Shown piece by piece: positions 10,752-21,092 of a stretch of DNA of 64,000 nucleotides. Every line of letters starts with the position of its first letter. The stretch's first letter is position 1. This stretch comes from Karstenula rhodostoma CBS 690.94 (lineage: Eukaryota; Ascomycota; Dothideomycetes; Pleosporales; Didymosphaeriaceae). A program made the translations under genes and the position numbers. Below the pieces are notes generated by a model that saw nothing but the letters and a program-made list of their open reading frames with translations, ran no database searches and had not been told where the DNA came from. Location of the stretch: positions 496,001 through 560,000 of the forward strand of contig MU001516.1 of assembly GCA_010093485.1 (NCBI GenBank), given 5' to 3'.

Positions 10752-11969
10752 ATGACTCCAAAAATCGCCCTCATCGGCGCTGGCCCGACATCGCTTACCC
10801 TCGCCGCCATTCTCCACCGCAACAACATCTCCTTCACCATCTACGAAGCCGCGCCGTCCCTCCGACACCAGGGCGGAACGCTGGACCTGCACCCTCAGAC
10901 TGGCCAGCAAGCCCTGCGCGAAGCAGGTCTGTGGGACAAGTTCGTCAAGTATGCGAGGCCGGAAAGCGATTGTCTGAAGTTGGTTAATTTTGAAAATGGC
11001 GAGGTCTTCTGGGATGAGAATGCGGGAGATGGGCGGCCATCTGTAGAAGAGAAGGATAGGAGTATAGAAGACGCGTTCAAGGGACGTCCCGAGATCGATC
11101 GGGAGTGGCTGTTAAGGATCACGTATGGGGCGCTTCCGGAGGGGAGCGTGAAGTGGGGGACCAAGCTGGAGGAGGTTTTACCGAACGCAGCTGATCCAAA
11201 GAAGCACGATCTGCACTTCGCGGATGGCTCAAAAGAAGAGGGATTCGACCTCGTCGTCGGAGGCGACGGCGCGTGGTCGAAAGTGCGGAAGCTCCTCACC
11301 AACGTGACACCGCAGTATTCCGGCATATCGGCCGTTGAAATTTGGCACAATGACGTGCAGAACGAGCCATGGCTCCTGAACTACGTCGGCGCAGGCTCAT
11401 GCTTTGCCTTCGCGGAAGGCAGCGCAATCATGTCGCAGCGACAAGGTGATGGCAGCCTGCGCACGTACGCGTGTCTTCGGGTGCCTGAGACTTTCATCGC
11501 TGACTGCGGCATTGATTGGGACAACAAAGACACCGCGCACACGCAGTTCATTAATCGCTACTTCAACCACGTGTCTCCGGATCTGCACCGCCTACTCACC
11601 TTGTCCAAAGACAAGCTCACGCCCCGCGCACTTTACGAGCTTCCCATAGGTTTTTCGTATTCTCGACGCCCAGGCGTCACATTGATCGGAGATGCTGCAC
11701 ACCTCATGACACCATTCGCAGGCGTGGGCGTTAACGTCGGGATGACAGATTCACTCGTGTTAGCCAGGGAGATCATCGCGAGCTGCAGAGGGGAAAAGAG
11801 TCTGGATGAAGCGGTCGCCGCCTATGAGGAAGAACTGTGGCCGCGCGCAAGGAAGTTCATGGAGAAGACGGCGAAGGGGAAGGAGAGGCACTTTCGCGCA
11901 GGTGGGTCGAAGGAGATGGCGGACATGTTGAAAGCGTTTCACGCGGGGCAGAACACCCCAGACTGGTAA
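10752..11969 (+). CDS. FAD-dependent monooxygenase (aromatic-ring hydroxylase / TetX-like)
   Basis: A single-exon 405-residue flavoprotein of the group A monooxygenase superfamily, expected to hydroxylate or oxidise an organic substrate using NAD(P)H and oxygen. The N-terminal dinucleotide-binding motif GAGPTS (residues 9-14) follows the start directly. The DG motif appears as GGDGAWSKVR near 170-178. The GD motif with the FAD ribityl-binding tail appears as LIGDAAHLMTPFAGVGVN around 312-329. There is no signal peptide or membrane segment, so it is probably cytosolic. The closest architecture is the short TetX/salicylate-hydroxylase type. No biosynthetic cluster surrounds it, so its substrate cannot be inferred. 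The start at 10752 is the only ATG that keeps the Rossmann motif at the N-terminus. Confidence 0.88.
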   Translation: MTPKIALIGAGPTSLTLAAILHRNNISFTIYEAAPSLRHQGGTLDLHPQTGQQALREAGLWDKFVKYARPESDCLKLVNFENGEVFWDENAGDGRPSVEEKDRSIEDAFKGRPEIDREWLLRITYGALPEGSVKWGTKLEEVLPNAADPKKHDLHFADGSKEEGFDLVVGGDGAWSKVRKLLTNVTPQYSGISAVEIWHNDVQNEPWLLNYVGAGSCFAFAEGSAIMSQRQGDGSLRTYACLRVPETFIADCGIDWDNKDTAHTQFINRYFNHVSPDLHRLLTLSKDKLTPRALYELPIGFSYSRRPGVTLIGDAAHLMTPFAGVGVNVGMTDSLVLAREIIASCRGEKSLDEAVAAYEEELWPRARKFMEKTAKGKERHFRAGGSKEMADMLKAFHAGQNTPDW

Positions 11970-12614
11970 GATTGGAGGCTAGATGTGGCCGGTGAGATGC
12001 TGTGGCTCATGTGGAAAAGGCGGTATGCTACGTGCCAGATAGGCTAAATAATGGAGTGTTTGTCTGATGTGAACACCTGAATGAAGATGCTATTGACAGT
12101 CTCCCGTTAAGCTGAACATTGATACCGAGCTATATACGCTTGAGAATGCTCTCGCTGAGCTTCTGAAAGTTGACTGGTAGCTAGCTTTGTAATAGTTATT
12201 TGTGGTTCTACACTACAGGAATAGTCAATTACACGTGTACGATAAATGGAATGACCCAGCTATACTGCGAGAAGTAACTACCGTAGATGGGGCCTATATA
12301 CGATTTGCCCCCGCTACTGGATCAGCAACGCTTATTCTTGTTCGACACAGGTGCGGACTATGGAGAGAGAGTATAGAGAATAGCTTTACAAAAAAAGAAG
12401 GATTTAGGGATTGCGACAAAATTTAAGGCCCGTCTTTCGACAGGCTTTAAGAACCTAATTAAATAGGTTTTTATCATGCCGTGCTCAAGCGCCCCCGCTG
12501 AACGCGAGGTGCAGTAGGCGAGACTCGAACTGGCGCTGCGCATGAAAGCGCTGACAATGGACCTCTCAATCGTTACTCAATTTCAGTCCTGTTACTGTAT
12601 CTCTCAGAACCACG
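11970..12614. other. intergenic, no gene seen
   Basis: Contains the 3' flank of the monooxygenase gene and the upstream region of the next gene. A short stretch near 12500-12560 looks a little like a tRNA on the minus strand but does not fold properly (see rejected items). Confidence 0.35.
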
Positions 12615-13582
12615 ATGCCATCCGCAACCACAAGCCGCATGCCGCCCGAAGAGCCGGACCGCCAAACACTCACCTTACCGAGCAACGGCGACGAAGCATC
12701 AGCGTCGCGCGACCGCACCCTCAACCGCGACGAGCTAAAAGCTTACATCCGTCACCAGTGTCCAAATGCGGCGCATGTGCTCGAACAAGGGCGTTCCATC
12801 TCGTTCCTCGAACACTGGACTGGAAATACGTGCGAAAAGCAGATTGTTCTAGGTCAAATAGAAGTGGATGGGCAGATGTTTACCTTGACCGCTTGTCTAA
12901 CCTCGCACTTCTTCGTCAAGTTTATCTATGACGGCGGAAAGATTGCCAGCAACGGGCAACTCAACGAAACGAATTCGTACTCGACCCACCTTTCAAGTAC
13001 ACGTTGGTGAAGGGGAGGGGGTGCCGGCAAACCATGCAACAACTTGGCGCGTTGATTGGCTACTACTTCGTTATGGCAGGTCATTGCGAAGTGTTTCTTG
13101 ACGACGGTAAGTGTTTCACCAGGAATGCAAACACGTAGGTGTGCTGACTGCTTCCAGCGCACAAATCCATCTCACTTGATACGTTGAAGCGTGCAGTCAA
13201 TACTCTCTACGATCAACTTAACAAGCCGGCGCCAAAGAAGAACAAGATATCCGAGGAGGAATACATACCGCTCTTTGTTTCAGATATCACCGAGCAAGAG
13301 GAGGAGAAACTGCGCAAGAAAGCTGCCGAGTCTGACCTCTGGCGAGCCCGGTAAGAACACTTCGCACAACCCATTATCGCGTGGTAGCGGCTGACACAGG
13401 TGTGCAGATAAATGGAGGAGAAAGGCAAACGGGTAGACCTCCAGCATCAGCTGGAGAGCGTCGTGAATATTGCCAACAGCCTCGACAAACGCGTCGCGAA
13501 GCTACTAGAGGAGAAGATCGAACCAGAAGGCAAGGTGGCCCAGAGCTCGGAACGAGCTGGCAAGAAGCGCAAGGTCACCTGA
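12615..13582 (+). CDS. unidentified protein gene, reading frame broken twice
   Basis: I do not recognise the family. The first frame opens at 12615 and reads like protein for about 120 codons (for example DELKAYIRHQCPNAAH, EKQIVLGQIEVDGQMF). Near 12965-12975 protein-like sequence moves to another frame (FVLDPPFKYTLVKGRGC), which needs either one missing base or an unusual intron. It then crosses a clean GTAAGT...CAG intron (13107-13157) and a second one (13351-13407). Directly after the second acceptor comes TAA (13409-13411), followed in the same frame by 56 codons of charged coiled-coil sequence ending in a basic KKRKVT tail at 13582. The tail resembles a nuclear localisation signal. Two independent lesions suggest a pseudogene, or else assembly errors. 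If the TAA is genuine, the protein would stop there. Confidence 0.55.
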
Positions 13583-13919
13583 GTGACCTTTGGCTGGCCT
13601 CCCATGGAGGACACTGGCCCCATGAAGATTATCTTAGCGGCCTGCAAGTTTGCATATGGAAGGAGTCAAAGTTGATTATTCACGGTTCACGATTAGGGAG
13701 AGGCTTATGAGCATGAAATTGCGCATCTCATGTGGTCAAAGAGCGAAATCGAACCGTAAAAACGGTGAAGTTGTGCTACAGTTGACTTGAAAAGGATCGT
13801 TTATACTCTCCTGGGCAAAGCATTGGTTGTACAGACGGCATATACCAGCAGAGATTGCCTTCTCTGTAATTTGGAACGTGTATCAAAAGGATGCTTTCTT
13901 TTCCAGCTAATGTTCCCAT
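13583..13919. other. convergent intergenic region
   Basis: This 337-bp gap lies between the 3' ends of a plus-strand gene and the minus-strand glucoamylase gene. No coding frame, hairpin or repeat stands out. Confidence 0.35.
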
Positions 13920-15729
13920 CTATCTCCACGTGTCATTTTGAGTCGAAGTGCTACCGCAGCCGCTAGAGGTCGTATAACTCCTGTTCGGATCGCTCTCCCA
14001 GACCACAGTGCCGCTTGACGTCTTCCTGATGTATTTATATGCGAACGAAGTCGAGGAAGGAAGGCTAACAGTCGCATACCAGAGTGGGTCACTGCTAGTG
14101 TACTTGCTCGCACTGAGTGGGATGGCACTATTTGGATCCCAGTTACCGAGTTGAGTGAGCTGTCCAACGATGAAAACATTTTCGCCAAACGTAGTGGTTG
14201 CCCGTTCGTTGAAGGTGACCTGCACGTTGCAAGAAGGAGGAGCGGTGCAGGTAGTGGGCGGGACGTTGTTAGATTTCTCGCCCCATGTAGGGCCAACAGT
14301 TCCGGCACGACGATCGGTGGCAGTCAAGAAAGCCGCGTAGGACCAGGTCAGGTCAACGGCGGAAAGTGGGGAACCACTACTCTTGTCAAACTGCTCAGCC
14401 AAACCACCATTGGCAGGAGTGTACTTCTGAACCACTGCAACGTAACCGTCTCCGTATGTAGTAACAGCAGACACAATCGATTTGAAGGTAGCTGAGCCCG
14501 AGGCGTAGGTACCGGTTGTGATGCTCGGCAGGAGATCCTTGAAGAAGGGAAGAGAAACGGAGTCAACAGTAATGGAACCTATGGTGTTCCACTGGTAGAC
14601 AGCGGCGTAGAGTTGTTCTGCAGCCGCGAGGGTTGCAAGGTACCATGGGTTACCATTATAGTACACATCCTCGGAATATCTTCCAACAGCAACAGCCTTT
14701 CCTTGAGGGATACCATTGTTGACGCCGTACACAGTGCGAAAAGAGTCAGTAACGGCCTTGTGGTTGAGCAGAGCTCGAGAAGAGCAGGGTTGGAAAGTAG
14801 TGCTGGTGCAAGCTGATGCTGGATCCAATGTATGGATCGAGGAGATGATCGAGTTGACGTCTTTCCCGGTACGACCGTCGTTTACATTGATATTGGAGTC
14901 AATGTAGCTGCCAGTCCAAAAGCCCTGAAGGAAGCAGAGAATCTGTGGGGCGGCGGTGGCGCAGCCGTCACAAGTCTTTGAAAGCTTAGTGGCAAGGGCG
15001 GCGCCTTCCGCGAGGGCACGATGAGTAGCTGCGAGGGTGAAGAAAGACGAGCCATTGACCTCTTCCCACAAGTCGAAGCCGGTCTGGTTCCAGTACTTGA
15101 CGGCATAAGCAAGATCCTTGGCGATAATAGGCCAGAGAGTGTTTGCTGCCTGTGTGGTATTACCATTGGCGATCAACCAATTCGCGTAGAGTGTCAATGC
15201 GGTCGCACGAAGAGGAGGTCCATCGCGCTGAGGGCGACCCCAAGCTCCAGTAAATGCAGTGCGGTCGACGTTGAATTTGGGCTCGCCTAATCCACCGGTA
15301 TCAGGACCGCCGGATGGGTTCGATACGGTCTGGAGATACGTCTGGGATGAGACGTACTCATCGAGCTTCTTTCTCAGCGTAGTGTCACCAGCAATGAAAC
15401 GTTCCACCAGCGCCTTGTAGGTCAAGGCTGAGTCTCTTGTCCAAGTGTACCAGTCTATGACTTGTTAGCCCTTGTAACGTGTGCCAGAGTGTGTTTTACT
15501 TACAATCCGGGTTTGATCTAGATGGACTGGCAACGACGATGCCCGCTGCTGCACCTTGTGCCTTTGAGCCATCAGCGCCGATGTTGGCAAGCACACCTTC
15601 AATTGAAACAGCTCTCTGGCTTGTGATGAACGTATCAACGGAAGCCTGACGTTGCTCGACAGGCGTGCCAAGAGCGCCAGTGAAAAGTAGGAATGCCGGA
15701 AGGGCACGACCGATAGAAGTTAAGAGCAT
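13920..15729 (-). CDS. secreted glucoamylase, GH15 catalytic domain plus CBM20 starch-binding domain
   Basis: An exo-acting glucan 1,4-alpha-glucosidase that releases glucose from starch ends, secreted outside the cell. Two exons, 15729-15504 and 15454-13920, join across a 49-bp GTAAGT...TAG intron and give 586 residues. A signal peptide covers about residues 1-20. The GH15 domain shows YWYTWTRDSALT across the splice, DLWEEVNGSSFFT with the general acid at about E206, and GGLAEQFDK with the catalytic base at about E429. A CBM20 domain runs from about 483 (CNVQVTFNE) to the end, with FIVGQLTQLGNWD and a tryptophan-bearing WESDPNRSY. The linker between the domains is very short (about 10-15 residues) compared with the long Ser/Thr-rich linker of the Aspergillus enzyme. 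The true ATG is at 15729; the frame runs upstream only through TTG. Confidence 0.93.
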
Positions 15730-15798
15730 AGTGCTGTTGTCTTGACGCTTCAAGGATCAAAGTCAAGATGCTGATGCTAACGTGGGAGTTCATCACGC

Positions 15799-15804
15799 TT
15801 TATA
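15799..15804 (-). promoter_or_regulatory. candidate TATA box of the glucoamylase gene
   Basis: The minus strand reads GTATAAAG about 70 bp upstream of the glucoamylase start. Position and sequence fit a fungal TATA box. No further element was assigned. Confidence 0.45.
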
Positions 15805-17224
15805 CCTCGACAATCGTGAACCTGGTAGAAGGATCAGTGCAACCACACTTGCTCCATATTTGGCTCCAATGAAGGTTCCAGTGACCAATATCAGGTACCT
15901 TCCGAAGTTGCAGCGGGTACTACACTAGCGTCATGCTACCACGGAAACGGTAACGCCACGCCTGCTCTATAGTATATTTTGCGGACCGAGGACCAGCGAA
16001 TGGGCTGTCTGCTGAAAGGACGCCCGTTTAGATCTTCCGTTAGTGCGCGGCACATTTGCGAATCATTTTAGAGCAGTGGGGGACGCCGCCGGAACATGTG
16101 AAGAGCACAGAAGTCAAATTTGACTTCAACCCCGGATTCGACCCCTGCTCGTTGTCTCACGTGGCCAAGGCGCCTTCCTTTTTGGTACTAGCTGCTCCGG
16201 TTTCCATCGTTCCTACACGCCTCCACACTATAGCCCACAAACAATCGTTTTCTAGATTACCGTGCCGTTGCCGAAGCGAAGTCAGCTGCAATGCGCAAAT
16301 TTCTGGCTTCTGAGAAGTAATATGCCGGGCCGACGAGATGTGCACCACGCGATGCGGAGAAGAACTGGGCAATTTAGTGAAGCACCGAGCCGAACACCCA
16401 AGTCTCGCCCTAAATCCCAGGTTAAAATGGATCAACGATTCCAAGAGAATATTATAAAGCTTTCAATATCCACGGACTAGAGCACAGGAGAGTTGTGGCA
16501 CACTCTCGAAGGCTTCTGTTTACACGCACGCTAAGTGTCTTCCGAAAGCACTAGTCCGTAAAGAGACTAACACCGCCAATATATGGAATAATGCCATGCC
16601 TATCTAGTTCTATTCCACGAAACAGAATCTAGACGCCAGAATTGAACGACATTAGCGTAGATCAATTCATTTTTCTTTAAGGAGGTTCAAATTCCGATGT
16701 GTTTCTGCTCAGTACATGGACAGCATGATTTGGCATTAGCACCAATGTCACTGAATAGACATGTGACAAGACCATGCAATTGTAAGCATAGAGAGATAAG
16801 CACGACAAACTTGATGTAGCGTCAGTGATGCGCCATGTTACCTACGACAATTTGGGATATAAATACGACCAGTTATATAATTCTTGAACGCATCAAACAT
16901 GTAAGCCTTGTTACTATCCGAACCTTCCAAGTTTCTGTTCAGTATACTTTAGCGTTGGGCAGCGCCGCTATAGACCTCGCTACTTGAATACATTGACTTC
17001 TCGCATCAGCTTAGTGAATCTGTATGATAATTAATCATCACCAAAGGCATTGGCCTTGGGTATCCGCTTTGTCCATGTCACTATATCTATTCGGAGATAA
17101 TACTTGGAGACAACTACAAAATCCATCATTGGATATTGTGTTGTTCACGTTACAACTATTACGCCTGTATCTTGTAGTGTACTCCGATCAATACCGGAAT
17201 AGTATCGGCATTACTACAGTCTAT
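15805..17224. other. long intergenic stretch with one perfect palindrome
   Basis: About 1.4 kb without a credible gene. It contains an 18-bp perfect palindrome at 16110-16127 (GAAGTCAAA facing TTTGACTTC). The rest gives no protein-like frame or RNA gene. Confidence 0.4.
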
Positions 17225-17359
17225 CTATGGCTTTATTTCAATTGCACTTACCCACGTCCTCCTAATCGGGGATATCTGGAAGCCGCTCCAACCCGCACTT
17301 CTGTTGGTAGCCTCCACTACCTCCTGTTTCTCTCATTTCCGTCTCTAGTCATCATCATT

Positions 17360-17424
<65 letters not shown>

Positions 17425-17425
17425 T

Positions 17426-17490
<65 letters not shown>

Positions 17491-18010
17491 TATCATCATC
17501 ATCATCATTATCATCATTATCATCATCATCATCATCATCATCATAGTGATATCTCCCAATATCGCCAATCTTCAGGCTGTACCATCCCCCAACACTGATT
17601 CTAGGATAATCAAGCGACTTTTCTGCCCACTTCTTATCATTGTCTCTCCAATATTCCTTGAAATCACAATCGCATCCTCACCCTCCGAGTCTCAGTTGTG
17701 TAAGGTCCCCTTAATATAAAAAGCCTCTGAGCGCGGCGCCCATGTCAAGAAATCCACCGCCGCCAGATTCTCTCTCGGTACCCGCTGTTTCAGATCCTCA
17801 TACATGCTTCTCAGCAAAAAGTGGCACCGTACGCTCAATGAAATGCTTAAGCTCATACACTCCACCCCGCATCATGGGATGCACCCACAGTGTACTTACT
17901 ATTAGAGCCCCTCTCCCGCCGCCCACATATATCACTGTGATGAATTCCCCCTTGCTACTGGTAATTCGCGAGTATGCTGGGCGCCATGGCTGTGGCACCG
18001 GCACTCAATG
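17225..18010 (-). pseudogene. decayed O-methyltransferase (SAM-dependent, PF00891-like) relic
   Basis: Reading the minus strand from about 18010 down, a SAM-binding stretch appears as FITVIYVGGGRGALIVSTL. It is followed by HPMMRGGVYELKHFIERTVP, the usual order in O-methyltransferases. After a frameshift near 17800 comes YEDLKQRVPRENLAAVDF, then SEAFYIKGTLHN with a TGA where the family has the tryptophan of HDW. Then come AIVISRNI, KSRLIILESVLGD, another TGA, and LGDIT running into a long Met tract. After the tract comes DGNERNRR, a TAG, and in a further frame AGWSGFQISPIRRTW and a final SAIEIKP with stop at 17225. At least three stops and two frameshifts show it is dead. The N-terminal dimerisation region was not found. 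Donor lineage is unknown. Confidence 0.6.
17349..17544. repeat. (ATC)n / (ATG)n microsatellite
   Basis: About 65 near-perfect trinucleotide copies, with a few ATT interruptions. On the minus strand it reads as a run of Met and Ile codons. Its length keeps the reading frame of the surrounding O-methyltransferase relic. Confidence 0.95.
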
Positions 18011-19401
18011 TATGGTGGAGCCGCGGGACCCATCCGCGCGACTGGAAGTATGTGAGCATGTGCCAGTATCAAGATCGATCTAGGCAGGCTTACATGTAGC
18101 TCTTCTAATAACTAGCGCTAGGATCCTATACGTGATACTACAAAATCCTATACTACGTACTGTAGTAAGACTTAATTATGCTATTGTATCTAGTGATTGG
18201 TACGTAGGAGTTTCGATACGTGGTTGTTGGAATCCACCTGTGCCGTGGTGTCTTAAGCGAAGATAATTTTACCCACAAGCTGGCGAAGAACTTGTTCGGG
18301 GAGGAGCGGGTTTATGCAATGGAATAGAGACATTGCTTTGTTTGAAGGGCATCAGGAATGCTTAGTTGAGCGGCGATGAGGCACTTGGAATCTATGTAGC
18401 CTGAGGTTTCGATGGTTCAGCCCAAGGATGATGGATGTAGAGGGTATTCAGGTGCACACCGGAATTGGTCGGCCAGTATCAAGTGTCCGGGCGACATTTT
18501 GGACTAATTTCTCCGATATCGCAGCATCATAATAGCATAACTGTCACGCCCAAATGAATTGAGACGAAGTGACCATTTTCAAGTCAACTATGTCATCCCT
18601 AGGCGAGTTGCAGGACGTCCAACTGGTGCTCCAGAAGTGCATAGCGCACGTCGAAGCTACGCTCTAGAACTTAAGAATAAAAATATGCAGCAGCGCTAAA
18701 TCGTGCTCTCCATAATGACGTCGAATTACCTGACACAAAGACCGAGGCCCTGGATAGTAAAGCCGTCGATGCTCTGAATGATGCGCAACATCTGTTGCAG
18801 AGGGTATGTGCGGCGAGATCTGGGAACCGGGATCGGGAATCGGTATCATCCCTGCATGCAGCACTAGTGTCGATTTCCATTTAAATCCTCGAGTAGCCAA
18901 CTGTCGGACTGTCTCTTAAATAGCACCTTGCGATGATTGGTAGTCGATCGTCAGTTTAAAGTATGCCAGAATCAGCAGTGTAATACTCCACAGCAGTCCA
19001 TCTGCGCCTCGTTGCTGCCCATATGAACTGAGTTTTCGGTTCCAAATCTCACCTAAGCAACCTTGCCATGTGCAGAATGGCGCTTTAGAGTTAAGAACTA
19101 GGCGTGACAGATCCAGCCAGTTATCAAAGGCGATTGTGAGGCAGATGGAAGGGTTGCCCTATAGGGACTAGTAGCGTAAGCGGACCCCAATAATATATAC
19201 GTGTAACCGCCAATCGCATGGGACGGCTAACCTACAAATGCGGTAGCTCGCACAGGTCACCGTCCGCGGTGCAGTCGCAACAGGCAAATAAATGCGCGTT
19301 TGGTTTCATTGCACCTTCATATTCAGAACCACAGCGAGAGAACTACCGTTTCACACTTTTTTTTTGCCTCGTTCCTTACCCTACAACATCGGAAGCAAAT
19401 T
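18011..19401. other. intergenic region with possible relic sequence
   Basis: No intact gene. On the plus strand, 18590-18880 contains short protein-like runs (for example SSLGELQDVQLVLQKC and DSKAVDALNDAQHLLQRV) broken by stops, which may be another gene relic; I cannot identify it. The last few hundred bases should hold the promoter of the GMC oxidoreductase gene. Confidence 0.35.
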
Positions 19402-21092
19402 ATGGCAGACATCATCATCGTCGGCGGTGGCATCGGTGGCGTAGTGCTTGCTTCGCGCCTGCATGAACGCAAACCTGAGCTTGCCATTACCCTGATCGAG
19501 GCCGGGCCCGATGTCACCGGAAAGCCGCACATCTCCAATCCTGCCGAAGCAGCATTGCTGTACTTCTCAGATCTGGACTACAAGTTCTTCACGGCCCCTC
19601 AGAAACACCTAGGCGGAGTTCCAAAGTACAACTGTGCTATGAAGGGTCTCTCTGGTGGCACTATCATCAACACCGGAGGTTGGATCCGTGGAGATAAAGC
19701 CGACTATGATGAGTGGGCAAAGGAGGTCAAAGACGACAGATGGGGATATGACGGCCTTCTCCCCTACTTTAAGCGCTCTGAGAAACACTTTGATCCAAAC
19801 GCAGACCCCACACAGCATGGTTTTGATGGCCCTGTCATTACTGCCTCCGTCACCTCGTCTGGCCGAAAGTTTCCGCTGCGCGAGCCCGTTTTGAAGCTGT
19901 GGCAGAATCTCGGACTGAAGCGTGTTCCTGACGCGAACAATGGTTATCCTCAAGGTATTACCGATCTGGTTGAGAACTGGAAGGATGGAAAGCGACAACT
20001 TGTCAGCGATACGTACTCGCTTGTTGGAGTGAATGTTCTCACCGAGAAAACGGTGCGCCGCGTTCTCATCAATGACGAGAAGGTTGCCGTCGGTGTCGAG
20101 CTTGTCAATGGGGAGAAGCTTACCGTCAAGGAAGGAGGTCAAGTCGTCTTGTCCTCCGGCGCATATGGAACTCCCAAAGCCCTCCAACTTTCTGGCATTG
20201 GAGACCCAGCCGAACTCTCCAAGCATGGCATCACTCCAGTCATCGATCTACCGGCAGTCGGGACCAATCTATTTGACCATCTTATGCTCTTTAGATACTG
20301 GAAGCTACGACACCCCGAGCATGGTCTCGCTCTTGGATCACCCAAGTTTGGCGGTCCCAACTACGAGAAGGGTGGACCAGTCGACTGGCTCGTCACATCA
20401 CCAATTCCAACTGCACCTTACAAGGCCGCGCTTGAAAAAGACGTGGGATCAGTATCAGACGACGATGCGCTTCTGCGGAACCGTAGCCATCTTGAGATGA
20501 ACCTTTTGTACGCCGCCATAGGCGCCGAAACTCAAGGTCTTACCGTCCCTATGGACGGTAACTCTATCATGACTTTCTATATGGGCTGCTTGCCAACGTC
20601 GCGAGGATCAGTCACGCTAAATTCGAGTGATCCCGAAGCCCCTCCAGTCATCGACCCGAATTACTATGCCACGGAGGCCGACAAGCACGTCATGCGTGAA
20701 GGCTTCCGTATGCACACGAAGCTTATGTTCGACACACCTGAGGGCAAAGACCTTGTCGTAGAGGAGTACACGCCTGCTGGTCATGAAGTTGCAGGTATTG
20801 ATGCGTCGGATGATCTCATTGACAAGCGTATCGCATTAGGTGGTTCCACGGTGTTCCATCCTTCAGGTACCGCCGCGATGGGCAAGGTGGTCGATCCGTC
20901 TCTCAAGGTGTACGGCGTTAAGGGCCTCCGTGTCGTAGACGCCAGTATTGTAAGAAATATTTCTCGAATCCAAAGTTTTGCTGCATCGGCTAATTCTGAT
21001 CGCAGATTCCAAAGCCCATCGCTTCACATACCCAAGCCGCTGTCTATGCGATTGCCGAGCAGGCCGCCGACATCGTGCTGAGTGAACTCTGA
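19402..21092 (+). CDS. GMC-family FAD oxidoreductase (choline/alcohol dehydrogenase type)
   Basis: A flavin-dependent oxidoreductase of the glucose-methanol-choline family that oxidises an alcohol group; its substrate is not deducible. Two exons, 19402-20949 and 21006-21092, are separated by a 56-bp GTAAGA...CAG intron and give 544 residues. The N-terminal FAD motif is IIIVGGGIGG (residues 4-13). The first GMC signature lies around KGLSGGTIINTGGWIRG. The second signature appears as SSGAYGTPKALQLSGIGD. The catalytic histidine lies in HPSGTAAMG (H486). Splicing restores ASIIPKPIASHTQA with the second catalytic-pair histidine at about H524, followed by a helix QAAVYAIAEQAADIV. The start at 19402 places the Rossmann motif at the N-terminus; 34 extra upstream codons look like leader. 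No signal peptide is seen, so it is probably intracellular. Confidence 0.9.

Noticed and set aside
12500..12560. tRNA-like stretch on the minus strand with a TTCGAG T-loop-like segment and a CAT anticodon-like triplet
   Set aside because: The T stem does not pair and no 5' acceptor strand matches the 3' end, so it is not a tRNA I can support.
16127..16150. GGATTCGACC resembling a tRNA T-loop
   Set aside because: The flanking bases do not form a stem, and the neighbouring palindrome explains the apparent structure.
17024..17719. 231-codon plus-strand frame with a long Ile run
   Set aside because: It is the antisense reading of the ATC microsatellite and of the O-methyltransferase relic.
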